DNA from: SZUA-521 sp041738285
GTDB lineage: Bacteria > Pseudomonadota > Gammaproteobacteria > Pseudomonadales > Azotimanducaceae
NCBI GenBank assembly: GCA_041738285.1
Contig: JBGSQB010000231.1
Coordinates: 1-29,213 of the forward strand
Reading direction: 5' to 3'
Length of the DNA: 29,213 nucleotides
Shown here: positions 1 through 8,409 of the stretch, piece after piece
Layout of the letters: each line of letters starts with the position of its first letter
Position numbering within the stretch: the stretch's first letter is position 1
Notes under the pieces: model-generated
Database searches by the model: none
The model's input: the letters and a program-made list of their open reading frames with translations, nothing else
What the model was told of the DNA's origin: nothing
Position numbers and translations under genes: made by a program

Positions 1-128
1 TCGCCCGGGCGGCCGTTGATCACCACGTCCGCACCGTCTTCCGCCAACCGCAGTGCAATGGCGCGTCCGATGCCCCGCATCCGTGCCGCACCCGTCACCA
101 CTGCTGCCTTGCCCGCCAGTCGACTCAT
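1..128 (-). CDS. Short-chain dehydrogenase/reductase, N-terminal fragment
   Basis: Only the first 42 codons lie in the window; the gene runs off the left edge. Translation starts at ATG (complement of 126-128) and reads MSRLAGKAAVVTGAARMRG, then IGRAIALRLAEDGADVV. This is the first beta strand, glycine-rich dinucleotide loop and first helix of the Rossmann fold of classical SDR enzymes, which bind NAD(P)H. The usual TGxxxGIG loop is two residues longer here (TGAARMRGIG). The substrate cannot be predicted because the catalytic Ser/Tyr/Lys region is outside the window. It is divergent from the GTP cyclohydrolase II gene, with a shared gap of 77 bp (129-205). Confidence 0.8.
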   Translation of the reverse strand, partial: MSRLAGKAAVVTGAARMRGIGRAIALRLAEDGADVVINGRPG

Positions 129-205
129 GCGTGCGCTCCAAAGAAGTGTTCAGCTTACGAGGCTCCGGCAGCCAAATCGAGCCGCACAGTGGTAGCCTTG
201 CCGCC

Positions 206-1021
206 ATGTTTACGTACCTCGATCCCAACATCCGCAAACGCCTGATCGCTCAGGGCAAACTCATCCGCATCGATGGCAGCGGCGAGACCATCGACGCTGT
301 CGCCGCACCCCCGCAAGGTGTTCATGCAATCAACGTCCTCGGCCCGATACCGTTGCCCATTCAGCTGGGCGCTCTGGAGACCACCGTCGACTGGTATGCC
401 TGCGTGCGGTCGACCGAACTCGGCAAAGTCGAAGACCTCGCGCAGGAGCTGCGCGAGCGCGGTGGTCAGGGCCTGTTCTCGCTGCTCGCTTCATCCATCG
501 CAGTGAACAGCGTGCTGGTGTCTGGTAAGCCGGGCGCAACCGAGCCGCCACTGGTGCGCGTGCATTCTTCCTGTCTGACCGGTGACGTGTTCGGATCCCA
601 ACGATGCGAATGCGGCCCGCAACTTGCCGCCGCGCTCGAGCGCATCAGTGCCGATCCTGCCGGAGGCATGCTGGTGTACATGGCAGGACACGAAGGTCGG
701 GGTATCGGCCTGTGGGCGAAGGCCGCGACCTATCTCCTTCAGGACGGGGGTGAAGACACCTACCAGGCCAATCGAAGCCTCGGCCTGCCGGATGATTCCC
801 GCGACTTCACCGATGCCGGAGCCCTGATCAAGCACTTCGTCGGCGCACGACCGATCAGGTTACTCACCAACAATCCCAAGAAGGTGCGCGATTTGAACGC
901 TCTTGGAATCAGCGACATCACGCCGGTAAAGCACGTCAGCGGTGTAGGAGCGTTCAACAAGCGGTATCTGAGTGCCAAACGGGCCTGGGGCCATCAGCTC
1001 GACGATGATGATCTCAGCTAG
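206..1021 (+). CDS. ribA: GTP cyclohydrolase II (riboflavin biosynthesis)
   Basis: This enzyme opens the imidazole ring of GTP to give the pyrimidine precursor of riboflavin. The 271-residue reading from ATG 206 has the family zinc site C123, C134 and C136 in SSCLTGDVFGSQRCECG. The substrate loop is GHEGRGIGL (161-169), and the C-terminal motif LLTNNPKK is present. It is longer than the E. coli enzyme (about 196 residues) because of roughly 90 extra N-terminal residues, which do not look like a DHBP synthase (RibB) domain. An upstream in-frame start at 53 exists, but it would overlap the divergent dehydrogenase gene, so 206 is preferred; the ribosome site is weak. The gene ends in an 8-bp convergent overlap with the metallopeptidase gene. 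No other riboflavin gene is nearby, so it may be a supplementary copy. Confidence 0.9.
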   Translation: MFTYLDPNIRKRLIAQGKLIRIDGSGETIDAVAAPPQGVHAINVLGPIPLPIQLGALETTVDWYACVRSTELGKVEDLAQELRERGGQGLFSLLASSIAVNSVLVSGKPGATEPPLVRVHSSCLTGDVFGSQRCECGPQLAAALERISADPAGGMLVYMAGHEGRGIGLWAKAATYLLQDGGEDTYQANRSLGLPDDSRDFTDAGALIKHFVGARPIRLLTNNPKKVRDLNALGISDITPVKHVSGVGAFNKRYLSAKRAWGHQLDDDDLS

Positions 1022-2243
1022 CAGCACAGTCGTGAACGCGCGATAGCACCGCTGACTGCTGCCCCATGACATCGGCCACGATGTTCTCGAATGCGGCAGG
1101 CGATATCGGCAAGCCCCGCGCACTGATCTGACGCATCACGTCATCCAAACTCGACTTGTCCTTGGTTGCCGCACGCACTTCCGCATCCAGTTCGTGCAGT
1201 ACCAGGACCGCGCGGGCAGTGTTCGGTCCCTTCGAGTGATCCGTGCGGATGCATGCCGGCGCAGACTGGCTCCATTTTCGCAGGTGGTCGAGGGCAAGCG
1301 CGTGGCGGCGATCGCTGATCGTCTTGCTGCGCCGCAAGACCTCGAGCGCGTAAAACTCTGCGAGACCTTCCACAATCCAATCACCACCGTTGCGGCCCGA
1401 CAAGCGGCTGCCCACATGAACCAGCTCATGAATGATCGTGCTGGTGCCATTCTGGCTGATGAATGGCCGCTCGCTGTGCAAGTACAGCGATCCCGCACCG
1501 GACAGTCCACCGCGCCACGCATCGCCTCCGGCGGAAACGATGAGCAGCCGATCGGGGAAGTTCGGCAGCACATCGACCAGATAGGGCAGGTTCCAACTCA
1601 AGAACGCGAGCAGGTCGTTGTGTCGCAGACCCTGTCCGGCGGGGCCGGCAACCATCACGTACCGATCCGCGATGTCATCGCGGCGAGAGGCGATGTGCCC
1701 CGCGACCATCCAGCCCGTCGGCCTGTCGAATGACCGCGTTGGATCATCGAAGGAGATCGGTCCTCGATGCCTGCCGTAGCGGGTCTGAAACAGCCAGCCC
1801 TCTGGACCGGTGAAAGCCAGCGTCGCTGCCGCGCGGGCGCCGCGCACGGCCCGCGCAGAAACGGGCGGCACGAGCTTGTCTGCCTTCAGCAGCGCCCAGT
1901 CCTCGGTAATGCGCGCATCAAAGCCGCCGCCTGCCCGCCGATTGTCGATGACGTGGCTGAAGCTGAGCACACCGCCGCGACGGGGCAGTTGCCAGACTAC
2001 CCTGTCGTCGTTCACTTCGAGCGCGCCGTCAGCCTTGAAGTCGCGGTAGCGATCGGGCGGCGCGGTGAACGTGAGCTGTCGCAGCAGTCGACTCGGCTGA
2101 CTCACCTCGATGGTCACACGGGCAAGTCCCGTGCCCGGATCGAGATCCGCCTGGTAGGCGACGCTATAACTGCGCTCGGAGGCGTGAACCGGATGGGCCA
2201 ACAGCAGTGACAGCATGATCGCTGCCGCAAAGGGTCGCGACAT
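1014..2243 (-). CDS. Secreted M61-like zinc metallopeptidase (gluzincin)
   Basis: This is a 409-residue protein with a likely Sec signal peptide (about residues 1-21, ending VHASE). A beta-rich N-terminal half is followed by a zinc peptidase signature: HELVH at 272-276, then WIVEGLAEFYAL, where E292 is the probable third zinc ligand. The HEXXH plus downstream EG(L/F)xxFY arrangement is that of gluzincins such as M1 and M61 glycyl aminopeptidases. The protein is shorter than typical M61 enzymes (about 600 residues) and I see no PDZ domain. It probably acts in the periplasm; the substrate is unknown. The coiled-coil gene upstream is 70 bp away on the same strand. The 3' end overlaps ribA by 8 bp on the opposite strand. 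Confidence 0.75.
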   Translation of the reverse strand: MSRPFAAAIMLSLLLAHPVHASERSYSVAYQADLDPGTGLARVTIEVSQPSRLLRQLTFTAPPDRYRDFKADGALEVNDDRVVWQLPRRGGVLSFSHVIDNRRAGGGFDARITEDWALLKADKLVPPVSARAVRGARAAATLAFTGPEGWLFQTRYGRHRGPISFDDPTRSFDRPTGWMVAGHIASRRDDIADRYVMVAGPAGQGLRHNDLLAFLSWNLPYLVDVLPNFPDRLLIVSAGGDAWRGGLSGAGSLYLHSERPFISQNGTSTIIHELVHVGSRLSGRNGGDWIVEGLAEFYALEVLRRSKTISDRRHALALDHLRKWSQSAPACIRTDHSKGPNTARAVLVLHELDAEVRAATKDKSSLDDVMRQISARGLPISPAAFENIVADVMGQQSAVLSRVHDCAAS

Positions 2244-2313
2244 GGGTCAGATCCGTTTATGGATGGGTCGAGCAGGCAGCAATGTTGCGGATTCCCGGGC
2301 GAAGGGCAAGGTG

Positions 2314-3300
2314 TCAGTGCGTAATGACCCCATCGCGCCGTTCGAGTTCCGCCTTCAGGTGGGCAAGCGTGGTGCGCGCATTGGCGCATTCGAAGCGTGA
2401 GGCCGCCAGGCGCCGGTCACGGTCCGCAACAGCTTCCTTGAGCCGTGCGATCTCGGCTTCGAGTTCGCTGATTCGGGCGCGCGTGCTATCCAGGTCACCC
2501 GCGCCGGCCGCAAGCTTGTCGTTGGCGTCCCGAGCCCGCGCCAGCTGATCGTTGATCACGTCCAGCCACTTACCTTGCCGGTCTCGCTCGCGCTCGACGG
2601 ATTCCAGTCGTCGCCTGGCTTCGGCGAGCGCATCCTCCAGATCGGCGATTCGCGCGCGCACCACCTGATCGTCCACCGATTGATCCGACAGCGCGCGACT
2701 GTGCTCCTCGAGGATGACCAGTCGCTCGTCGCGCTGATCACCTTCCTCGGCACTGCGTGCCAGCGATCGCAGCATGGCGATCTCGCTGGTCAGACGGCTG
2801 ATGCTTCGGTCGCGGTCGCGAATGTGCTGATCCCGCTCCGCAACCGATCGTCCCAGGGTGTCGATCTTCTGCTCCCACTCGTCGACCTCGACCTTCAACC
2901 GGGTCACGGCCAACTCGCGGTTGCGAAGGCTGGTCTCCAGCTGCGGTAGACGGGCCTTGGCATCGTAGATCTGTCGCTTGAGCTCTTCGGCCTCGCGCCG
3001 ATGCTTTGCGCCTTTCAGCGCGGCGCCCGTGAACAGGCCGATTGCGGCCGCAAGCAGGATGCTGCCGAGGCGAACGATCGTGTCGGTGTAGGCGAACGCA
3101 GGTTGCTCGGTCTCAAACCCATCTCCGTTCCAATCACCGAACCAATCGAACAAGGCACCGGCGATTCGTTCGGACATCCAGGCATCGATCGCAGCGGCAT
3201 AGATGACGGGCTCGAAGGTTACTGCAAACCATCCGAGTCCCACGAGCAGCGACAGCGCAAAAGTGACCGTCGGTATGCGCGGCATGGAAATGTCCGTCAC
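2314..3300 (-). CDS. Membrane-anchored coiled-coil protein, function unknown
   Basis: This 328-residue protein is not recognised as a named family. Two hydrophobic segments are visible: residues about 10-36 (VTFALSLLVGLGWFAVTFEP) and about 76-95 (VRLGSILLAAAIGLFTGAAL). Between them lies a short acidic, aromatic loop that should face the periplasm. From about residue 100 to the end the sequence is charged and heptad-like (alternating RLE, ELE, RARI and LK stretches), predicting a long cytoplasmic coiled coil. The listed start is GTG at 3300; an in-frame ATG at 3285 is equally possible. It lies between the metallopeptidase and the sensor kinase on the same strand, but with gaps of 70 and 153 bp, so shared transcription is uncertain. 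A scaffold or envelope-tethering role is only a guess. Confidence 0.7.
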   Translation of the reverse strand: MTDISMPRIPTVTFALSLLVGLGWFAVTFEPVIYAAAIDAWMSERIAGALFDWFGDWNGDGFETEQPAFAYTDTIVRLGSILLAAAIGLFTGAALKGAKHRREAEELKRQIYDAKARLPQLETSLRNRELAVTRLKVEVDEWEQKIDTLGRSVAERDQHIRDRDRSISRLTSEIAMLRSLARSAEEGDQRDERLVILEEHSRALSDQSVDDQVVRARIADLEDALAEARRRLESVERERDRQGKWLDVINDQLARARDANDKLAAGAGDLDSTRARISELEAEIARLKEAVADRDRRLAASRFECANARTTLAHLKAELERRDGVITH

Positions 3301-3453
3301 CAGGGCGCACCCACAAGAATCGCGATTGTGACGGTTAACGGCTGCAAACTCCGGTACCGCCTCTCAATTCACGCGGCGTGGGAGGTGATAGTAGATGTCG
3401 CGCGACCCGGACGAGTTCTCAGTGCGACCGAGACTTACGTCCCAGTAGAGATT

Positions 3454-6267
3454 TCATGCAGCGTTACGACGATCGAGTATGTCGCGCGCGCGCCGCACCA
3501 CATCGTTGGTCGCAAATGGCTTCGTCATCAATTCGACGTCCTTGGGAATTCGGTCACCCAGCACATCGCGCGAGAATCCAGACAGGAAGAGCACGGCAAG
3601 ACTCGGTTGACGCCGGCGCAGAATGGCCGCTAGCTCGCCGCCGTTCGTCGATGGCATCACCACGTCTGTGATCAGCAGATCGCAACTCGCGCCGCCGAGC
3701 AGCGTCAGTGCCTCACTGCCGTCCGCTGCACTGACGACACTAAAGCCTGCGCGTGCGAGTGCCCGATGCAGCAGTTCGCGGATGCGCGGCTCATCCTCGA
3801 CCAGCAATATATGCTCGTTGCCCTTGGTTTGGGTGCTGGCGGACCGAGCGAGCGGCCGCGCAGGTAACTCGGTTCGCAGTGGCAGCCGCACCGTGAACGT
3901 CGATCCAGCGCCGACGGTGCTCGAAACATCGATCGACCCGCCCGCTTCTTCGACGATGCCATAGCAGGTCGACAAGCCCAGTCCAGTTCCCTGCCCCACC
4001 TCCTTGGTGGTGAAGAAGGGTTCGAATATGTGGTTCATCACCGCGTCTGTCATGCCGACGCCGTTGTCACTGACAGTCACTGCCACCGAACCAGGATCGC
4101 TGCTGTCGCGCCCCACGCCGATCGTGAGCTTGCCGCCATCGGGCATCGCGTCCCGCGCGTTGATCACGAGATTGACCAACACCTGCTGCAACTGCACCGG
4201 GTCGATAAACGCCGCGTGCACACCCGCGTCGATGTGCGTCTGCAGGGCGATGTGTTCACCGATCAGACGCGCCATGAGCTTCTCGTTGTCGCGCACGACC
4301 TCGGCCACGTCCACGACGCGCGGCAAGGCAACGTCTTTCCGCGCGTACGTGAGCAACTGCCGAGTCAGCGCCGAGGCGCTGCTCACCGCGAGTTCGATCT
4401 CGTTCATGTCGGCGCGCACCGGATGATCGTCCGGAAGATGCTCCCGAGCGAGGGATGCATAGCCGACAATCACCGTCAGCAGGTTGTTGAAGTCGTGGGC
4501 GACGCCCCCTGCCAGACGGCCGACTGCCTCGAGTTTCTGCGATTGTCGCAGCCGAACCTCGAGCGACTTGCGTTCGCTCACGTCCTGGATCACACCGATG
4601 ATACTGATGGGCGCGCCGCTGGCATCGCGCATCACCGACACACCAATCTGTCCCCAGATGACTTCGCCATTGGCGCGAACGTAGCGCTTCTCCCAGACCG
4701 CCGATGTTGCCTTGCCCGCAACAATGTCGGCGATCCGCGCGCGGTCGCGTGCCTGGTCTTCCGGGTGCGACACATCGAGGGCCTGCATGCCGATCAGCGT
4801 TTCCCGCGGGTAACCCAGGATGTCGGCGATGGTCTCGTTGGCAAACACGATTGAACCGTCAGGATCGGTATGCAGAATGCCGATCCCCGCCAGTTCGAAG
4901 GTCGATCGATACCGGTCTTCGCTCGACTGCAATCGGGCGACGTACTCGGCGAGCGCGCGTCGCATCTGGCCCAGTGCAACCGCAAGATCTTGCACTTCCG
5001 CGATCTGCGATTTCGGTGCGCGGACGTCGGCCAGGTCGAGGTTGCCAATGCGCTGACTCTGTTCGACGATCTGACGAATCGGGCGGGAGATTCCTCTGGC
5101 GATCCAACTGGCGAGGGCGAGCGCAATCGCCAGTCCGCCGAGCGCAACCCAGCCAAACAACGAGGATTTCTGCCCGGCCAGCGCCAACAGTTCCCGCTCC
5201 GGGATCGCGACGCCGACCCAGAGTTTCGGTGCGCCGTCGAGCGCGAACGCCTGCGAACTGCCCCACCAGCTGGCGCCATCGACCTCATAGGAGAACGACT
5301 CGACTTCCGTGTCGCGCACCACCTGCCACTGCGACGCCCAGGCGTCGAGCTCAGGACCTCCCACGTCGGTCAACGGCTGGAGCAAAGCCGCGCGACGTGC
5401 GCTCGCATCGGCGAAGCGATCGTGATGGGGCAGACCGATCGCGCGACCCTGCTCGGTGACAATGAACACCTGCGCGCTGGGTGTGGGCCGGCGCATCCGC
5501 GTGAACGTGCTCAGGTCCTCGAGCAGCACATCGTAGGCAACGATGACGACGTTGCCATCCGGGTCGCGGACGGCGCCAGAGGCTGACATGCCAGGCATCT
5601 TGGTGGTGAACAGCTCATACACATCGCTCCACACCACGTGGGCATCCAGCGCGTCGGATGGCGCACCATCGAGCGCTTGCAATCGGGCATGCGCCGCGGT
5701 GTGCCATGCCCGCTTGCGGGGGTCGTAGTCGGGCAACTCACGGGTGAATCGGCTCAACACCTGCCGACCGGTTGCATCCCAGATCTTCCAATGGCTGGTC
5801 AGGCCCCACACCCCAGGATGGAATTCGCGCGTCACGTACTGCGGCTGTCCGGGGGTGAGGGCTGGCAGGTTCGGCTGGCCCGCGAGCAGCGGTGACGCCA
5901 CGACGGTGTCGCCGTACTTCAGCAGGAGCCATTGATAGCCATGCAGGTCGCCGACCATCATCGACCCGACGAAGTCGAATCGCGCGAGGGACGGCAGCAG
6001 CAGCCCACGCAGCCCATCGGTGTCGCTCTGTCGAGCTGCGCCCGATCGGAACCGATCGAGGTTGACCGACAGCGCGGTGCGGACCGGATCGAATATGTCC
6101 CGCAGCGATGCCATCACCAGCGCACGTTCGGACACCATCATCTGATTGGACAGACCACGAACGAGGCTCGCCTCCTGCGCGAGCGACCACGCGCCAAGAA
6201 GCCCCGTGACGAGGATCGTCAGTCCAGCCAGAGCAAGCAGCAGTGAACGGGCGATAGGAAGACGCAT
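3454..6267 (-). CDS. Hybrid sensor histidine kinase (Cache-HAMP-PAS-HisKA-HATPase-REC)
   Basis: This is a 937-residue membrane sensor. Transmembrane segments at about 8-30 and 370-390 bracket a large periplasmic region of about 335 residues with Cache-like features. HAMP follows (about 391-445), then a PAS domain (about 450-565) with its PAC end (IIGVIQDVSERK). The HisKA phosphoacceptor is H591 in GGVAHDFNNLL. The ATPase has an N box (NLVINARDA, N703), a G1 box (DNGVGM, 734-739) and a G2 box (GQGTGLGLS). The C-terminal receiver has E823/D824, phosphoacceptor D868 (TDVVMP) and K916 (TKPF). All catalytic residues are present, so it should autophosphorylate and relay internally. No separate response regulator or Hpt protein is adjacent, so the output is unknown. 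The Cache-like region suggests a small-molecule ligand. Confidence 0.93.
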   Translation of the reverse strand: MRLPIARSLLLALAGLTILVTGLLGAWSLAQEASLVRGLSNQMMVSERALVMASLRDIFDPVRTALSVNLDRFRSGAARQSDTDGLRGLLLPSLARFDFVGSMMVGDLHGYQWLLLKYGDTVVASPLLAGQPNLPALTPGQPQYVTREFHPGVWGLTSHWKIWDATGRQVLSRFTRELPDYDPRKRAWHTAAHARLQALDGAPSDALDAHVVWSDVYELFTTKMPGMSASGAVRDPDGNVVIVAYDVLLEDLSTFTRMRRPTPSAQVFIVTEQGRAIGLPHHDRFADASARRAALLQPLTDVGGPELDAWASQWQVVRDTEVESFSYEVDGASWWGSSQAFALDGAPKLWVGVAIPERELLALAGQKSSLFGWVALGGLAIALALASWIARGISRPIRQIVEQSQRIGNLDLADVRAPKSQIAEVQDLAVALGQMRRALAEYVARLQSSEDRYRSTFELAGIGILHTDPDGSIVFANETIADILGYPRETLIGMQALDVSHPEDQARDRARIADIVAGKATSAVWEKRYVRANGEVIWGQIGVSVMRDASGAPISIIGVIQDVSERKSLEVRLRQSQKLEAVGRLAGGVAHDFNNLLTVIVGYASLAREHLPDDHPVRADMNEIELAVSSASALTRQLLTYARKDVALPRVVDVAEVVRDNEKLMARLIGEHIALQTHIDAGVHAAFIDPVQLQQVLVNLVINARDAMPDGGKLTIGVGRDSSDPGSVAVTVSDNGVGMTDAVMNHIFEPFFTTKEVGQGTGLGLSTCYGIVEEAGGSIDVSSTVGAGSTFTVRLPLRTELPARPLARSASTQTKGNEHILLVEDEPRIRELLHRALARAGFSVVSAADGSEALTLLGGASCDLLITDVVMPSTNGGELAAILRRRQPSLAVLFLSGFSRDVLGDRIPKDVELMTKPFATNDVVRRARDILDRRNAA

Positions 6268-6339
6268 GTTGAGATGGTGGCGGGACTACCTCCGGAGCTT
6301 AGTGCAGTGCGGCGCGCATCGCGACCCTCGCTAAACGGC

Positions 6340-7458
6340 TCAGGGGGCCCCGCGCGCAAGCCCGAACACATGTGCCGCATTGTCGCCGAGCACCGCCCGG
6401 CGACGCGGCTCGGACAGCGCAGCGGTCGAGGCACGAATCAACTGGGGCGCATCGAGGGTGGCATCGATATGCGGATAGTCACTGCCCCACAGGATTCGAT
6501 CCTCGCCAACGAAGTCGAGCATCGAGTCGATCGTGCGCTCCTCGGGCTCCGCAACGAAGTAGCAGTTGCGACGAACGTAGTCGCTCGGTTTCAGAGCCAG
6601 ACCGGTGAAGGCGCCGAAGAAGCGATGCTTGGCATCGAGCCGATCCATCAGGTAGCCGGCAAATCCGCAACCGGCCTCCACGCTCACCAGCTTGAGCGCA
6701 GGAAATCGATCGAACACCCCATCGACGATGATCGATGCCATCGCCGGCATGAGCTGACCGGGACCGCCGAGGCCAAAGGAGAAGATCGGACCGGGCGCCG
6801 TCATCTGCCAGGCGGCGAATGGCACCGCCGCCCCACCAAAGCGCACGATGACGTGCAGGCAAGCCGGCACCCCGGCCGCCTCACATCGCCGCCACAGACC
6901 ATCGAACGTTCCCGATCCAGGACGCTGTCCGGCGACCGTTTCGGGCGGCACAAACAGGCCACGAAAACCCGCAGCAAGGCACCGATCGAACTCGGCCGCG
7001 GCCGCCTCGGGGTCGAACCAGTTCACGACGGCGATCGGTGCGACTCGGTTCGGGATCGACTGCGCGAACTCCATCTGCCAGGTGTTGTAGGCACGGCAGT
7101 ACGCGCTGCTGAGTGCAAGGTCGTCTACGGGGAACGGCAGAATACCGATCGTCGGGAACAGCACCGCAACATCCACGCCCCACTCGTCGAGCAGCCGCGC
7201 GCGCGCCGCTGGATCGTAGCTCGCCGGCGGACAACCGTCGATGTACCGGTAGTCACCGGAGAACACCCGCGCTCGGTCGAGGTGGGCGCCGCCGAGCCCG
7301 GCCAGGCGCGCCGACAGCACCACCTGTTCGCCAATCACGAGTTGTTCGACGCCGTCGACATCCTCGATTCGGATGGCACGGTCGCGGAACCTCGGCTCCA
7401 GATAGCGCTGCCACAAATCCGGCGGCTCCATCACATGGGCATCGCAATCGACGATCAC
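6340..7458 (-). CDS. Amidohydrolase family 2 protein (ACMSD-like TIM barrel)
   Basis: This 372-residue protein belongs to the amidohydrolase-2 group related to ACMSD and gamma-resorcylate decarboxylase. These are metal-dependent hydrolases or decarboxylases of small aromatic or acidic compounds. The N-terminus has VDCDAHVMEPPDLW, carrying the first D/H metal residues. ACLHV and SVEAGCGF fit later barrel strands, and LWGSDYPHID near residue 320 holds the conserved aspartate. The start is GTG at 7458, which overlaps the stop codon of the beta-hydroxylase-like gene by four bases (GTGA), so translation of the two is probably coupled. The true substrate cannot be read from sequence. A 72-bp gap separates its stop from the start of the kinase gene further downstream. 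Confidence 0.88.
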   Translation of the reverse strand: MIVDCDAHVMEPPDLWQRYLEPRFRDRAIRIEDVDGVEQLVIGEQVVLSARLAGLGGAHLDRARVFSGDYRYIDGCPPASYDPAARARLLDEWGVDVAVLFPTIGILPFPVDDLALSSAYCRAYNTWQMEFAQSIPNRVAPIAVVNWFDPEAAAAEFDRCLAAGFRGLFVPPETVAGQRPGSGTFDGLWRRCEAAGVPACLHVIVRFGGAAVPFAAWQMTAPGPIFSFGLGGPGQLMPAMASIIVDGVFDRFPALKLVSVEAGCGFAGYLMDRLDAKHRFFGAFTGLALKPSDYVRRNCYFVAEPEERTIDSMLDFVGEDRILWGSDYPHIDATLDAPQLIRASTAALSEPRRRAVLGDNAAHVFGLARGAP

Positions 7459-8300
7459 GAGATCAGTGCGCCGCGGCGGATCTTCTCGACCGAGTTATCG
7501 TTGTAGACGAGCCACAGGCAAAGTCGGTTGAACCATTGCACGTAGAATGGCATGGTGCGGCGCATGTCGAGCCACAGCACCACGCGCACCTCGTCGGATT
7601 CGTTGGCGGCAGCATGCAGATAGTTGTCATCGAAAATGACGCCTTCGCCATTCTTCCAGTAATACACCTCACCGTTGGCGACCAGGTCCTTGTCACGTTG
7701 CGCGTTGTCTGCCGCGTTGCCGTTGACCCTGATCCAGCATTTACGGTTGGCGTTGTTCTCCGGAATGACGACGCCGAGGTGGTAGCGCAAAAATCCCTTG
7801 TAGTAGCCCCAGTGAGGTGTGATGTCCTGATGGGGATCTAGTACCGAAAAGAACGCCGTGTACAGTCCGGGGATCTGCTTCAGTAGCGCTGCCGTCTTCG
7901 GTGCGCGTGCACAGTTCTCGTCGATGAAGTCGCCCGACTTGAACATGAACGCCTTCCACTTTGCGGTGTGGATGCCGCCCTCGGTGTAGCCGGCGCCAAG
8001 CGAGCGCACATCGGTCAGACGATCCTTCATGTCGAGCAGCTTCAGGCACTCTTCGCGCACGTCCGCGTAGCCCGCCTCGAGAATGCGCAAGGCCGGGTAG
8101 TCGCGGTGGTAGTCGTGATTGAACGCCGTGGTTCGCCGCATGAGCCCCTTATCCTCGAACCAGCTGAAGACATCGTTCACGGTCTTGGTGAACAGCTTCT
8201 TTTTCTTCTTCTTCGGCAGGTTCTCGAAGTGGTGTTTCGCGAACACCGCGCCTGCACCAAGTGCGAGCACAACGACAACGACGACAATCAACCAATCCAT
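7455..8300 (-). CDS. Membrane-anchored aspartyl/asparaginyl beta-hydroxylase-like dioxygenase
   Basis: This 281-residue Fe(II)/2-oxoglutarate dioxygenase is of the AspH/LpxO type. A single N-terminal transmembrane helix (residues 4-20, very valine-rich) is followed by a lysine run at 30-35, so the catalytic domain should be cytoplasmic. The double-stranded beta-helix carries H163 in TPHWGYYKG and H229 in FDDNYLHAAANES as iron ligands. R239 in DEVRVVLW is the likely 2-oxoglutarate anchor, and LRYHLGVVIP matches the family core. Related LpxO proteins hydroxylate lipid A acyl chains, and the next genes upstream on the same strand are two lipid A-type acyltransferases. A lipid substrate is therefore an attractive inference, but it is not shown. 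The gene is coupled to the amidohydrolase by a 4-base overlap. Confidence 0.88.
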   Translation of the reverse strand: MDWLIVVVVVVLALGAGAVFAKHHFENLPKKKKKKLFTKTVNDVFSWFEDKGLMRRTTAFNHDYHRDYPALRILEAGYADVREECLKLLDMKDRLTDVRSLGAGYTEGGIHTAKWKAFMFKSGDFIDENCARAPKTAALLKQIPGLYTAFFSVLDPHQDITPHWGYYKGFLRYHLGVVIPENNANRKCWIRVNGNAADNAQRDKDLVANGEVYYWKNGEGVIFDDNYLHAAANESDEVRVVLWLDMRRTMPFYVQWFNRLCLWLVYNDNSVEKIRRGALIS

Positions 8301-8346
8301 GTCTGCAACCGCAGCGGCGATGGCGTGAATTCTAGCGCAAGGGAGC

Positions 8347-8409
8347 CGGGACCGTTTAGCCGTTCAGAAATAGGGGAAGCCCCTATTTCCGAACACGCAA
8401 ACCGTCCCC
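8347..8409. repeat. Inverted repeat, GGGGAC-type family, locus A
   Basis: Arms of 30 bases at 8347-8376 and 8380-8409 are separated by AAG. The central 10 bp (GAAATAGGGG / CCCCTATTTC) pair perfectly, and the outer parts pair with several mismatches (about 23 of 30 positions agree). Read on the minus strand, the right arm begins GGGGACGGTTTGCGTGTTC. That closely parallels GGGGACAGTTTACTTGTTC at the 12.3-12.5 kb locus. The arm encodes the last codons and the TAG stop of the upstream acyltransferase. The hairpin may also end transcription or protect the mRNA end, but no clear T run follows. Confidence 0.75.

Noticed and set aside
8161..8300. Possible simple-sequence repeat at the start of the dioxygenase gene (CTT and ACG runs)
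   Set aside because: The runs encode a valine-rich helix followed by lysines, an ordinary membrane anchor. They are imperfect and need not be a phase-variable tract.
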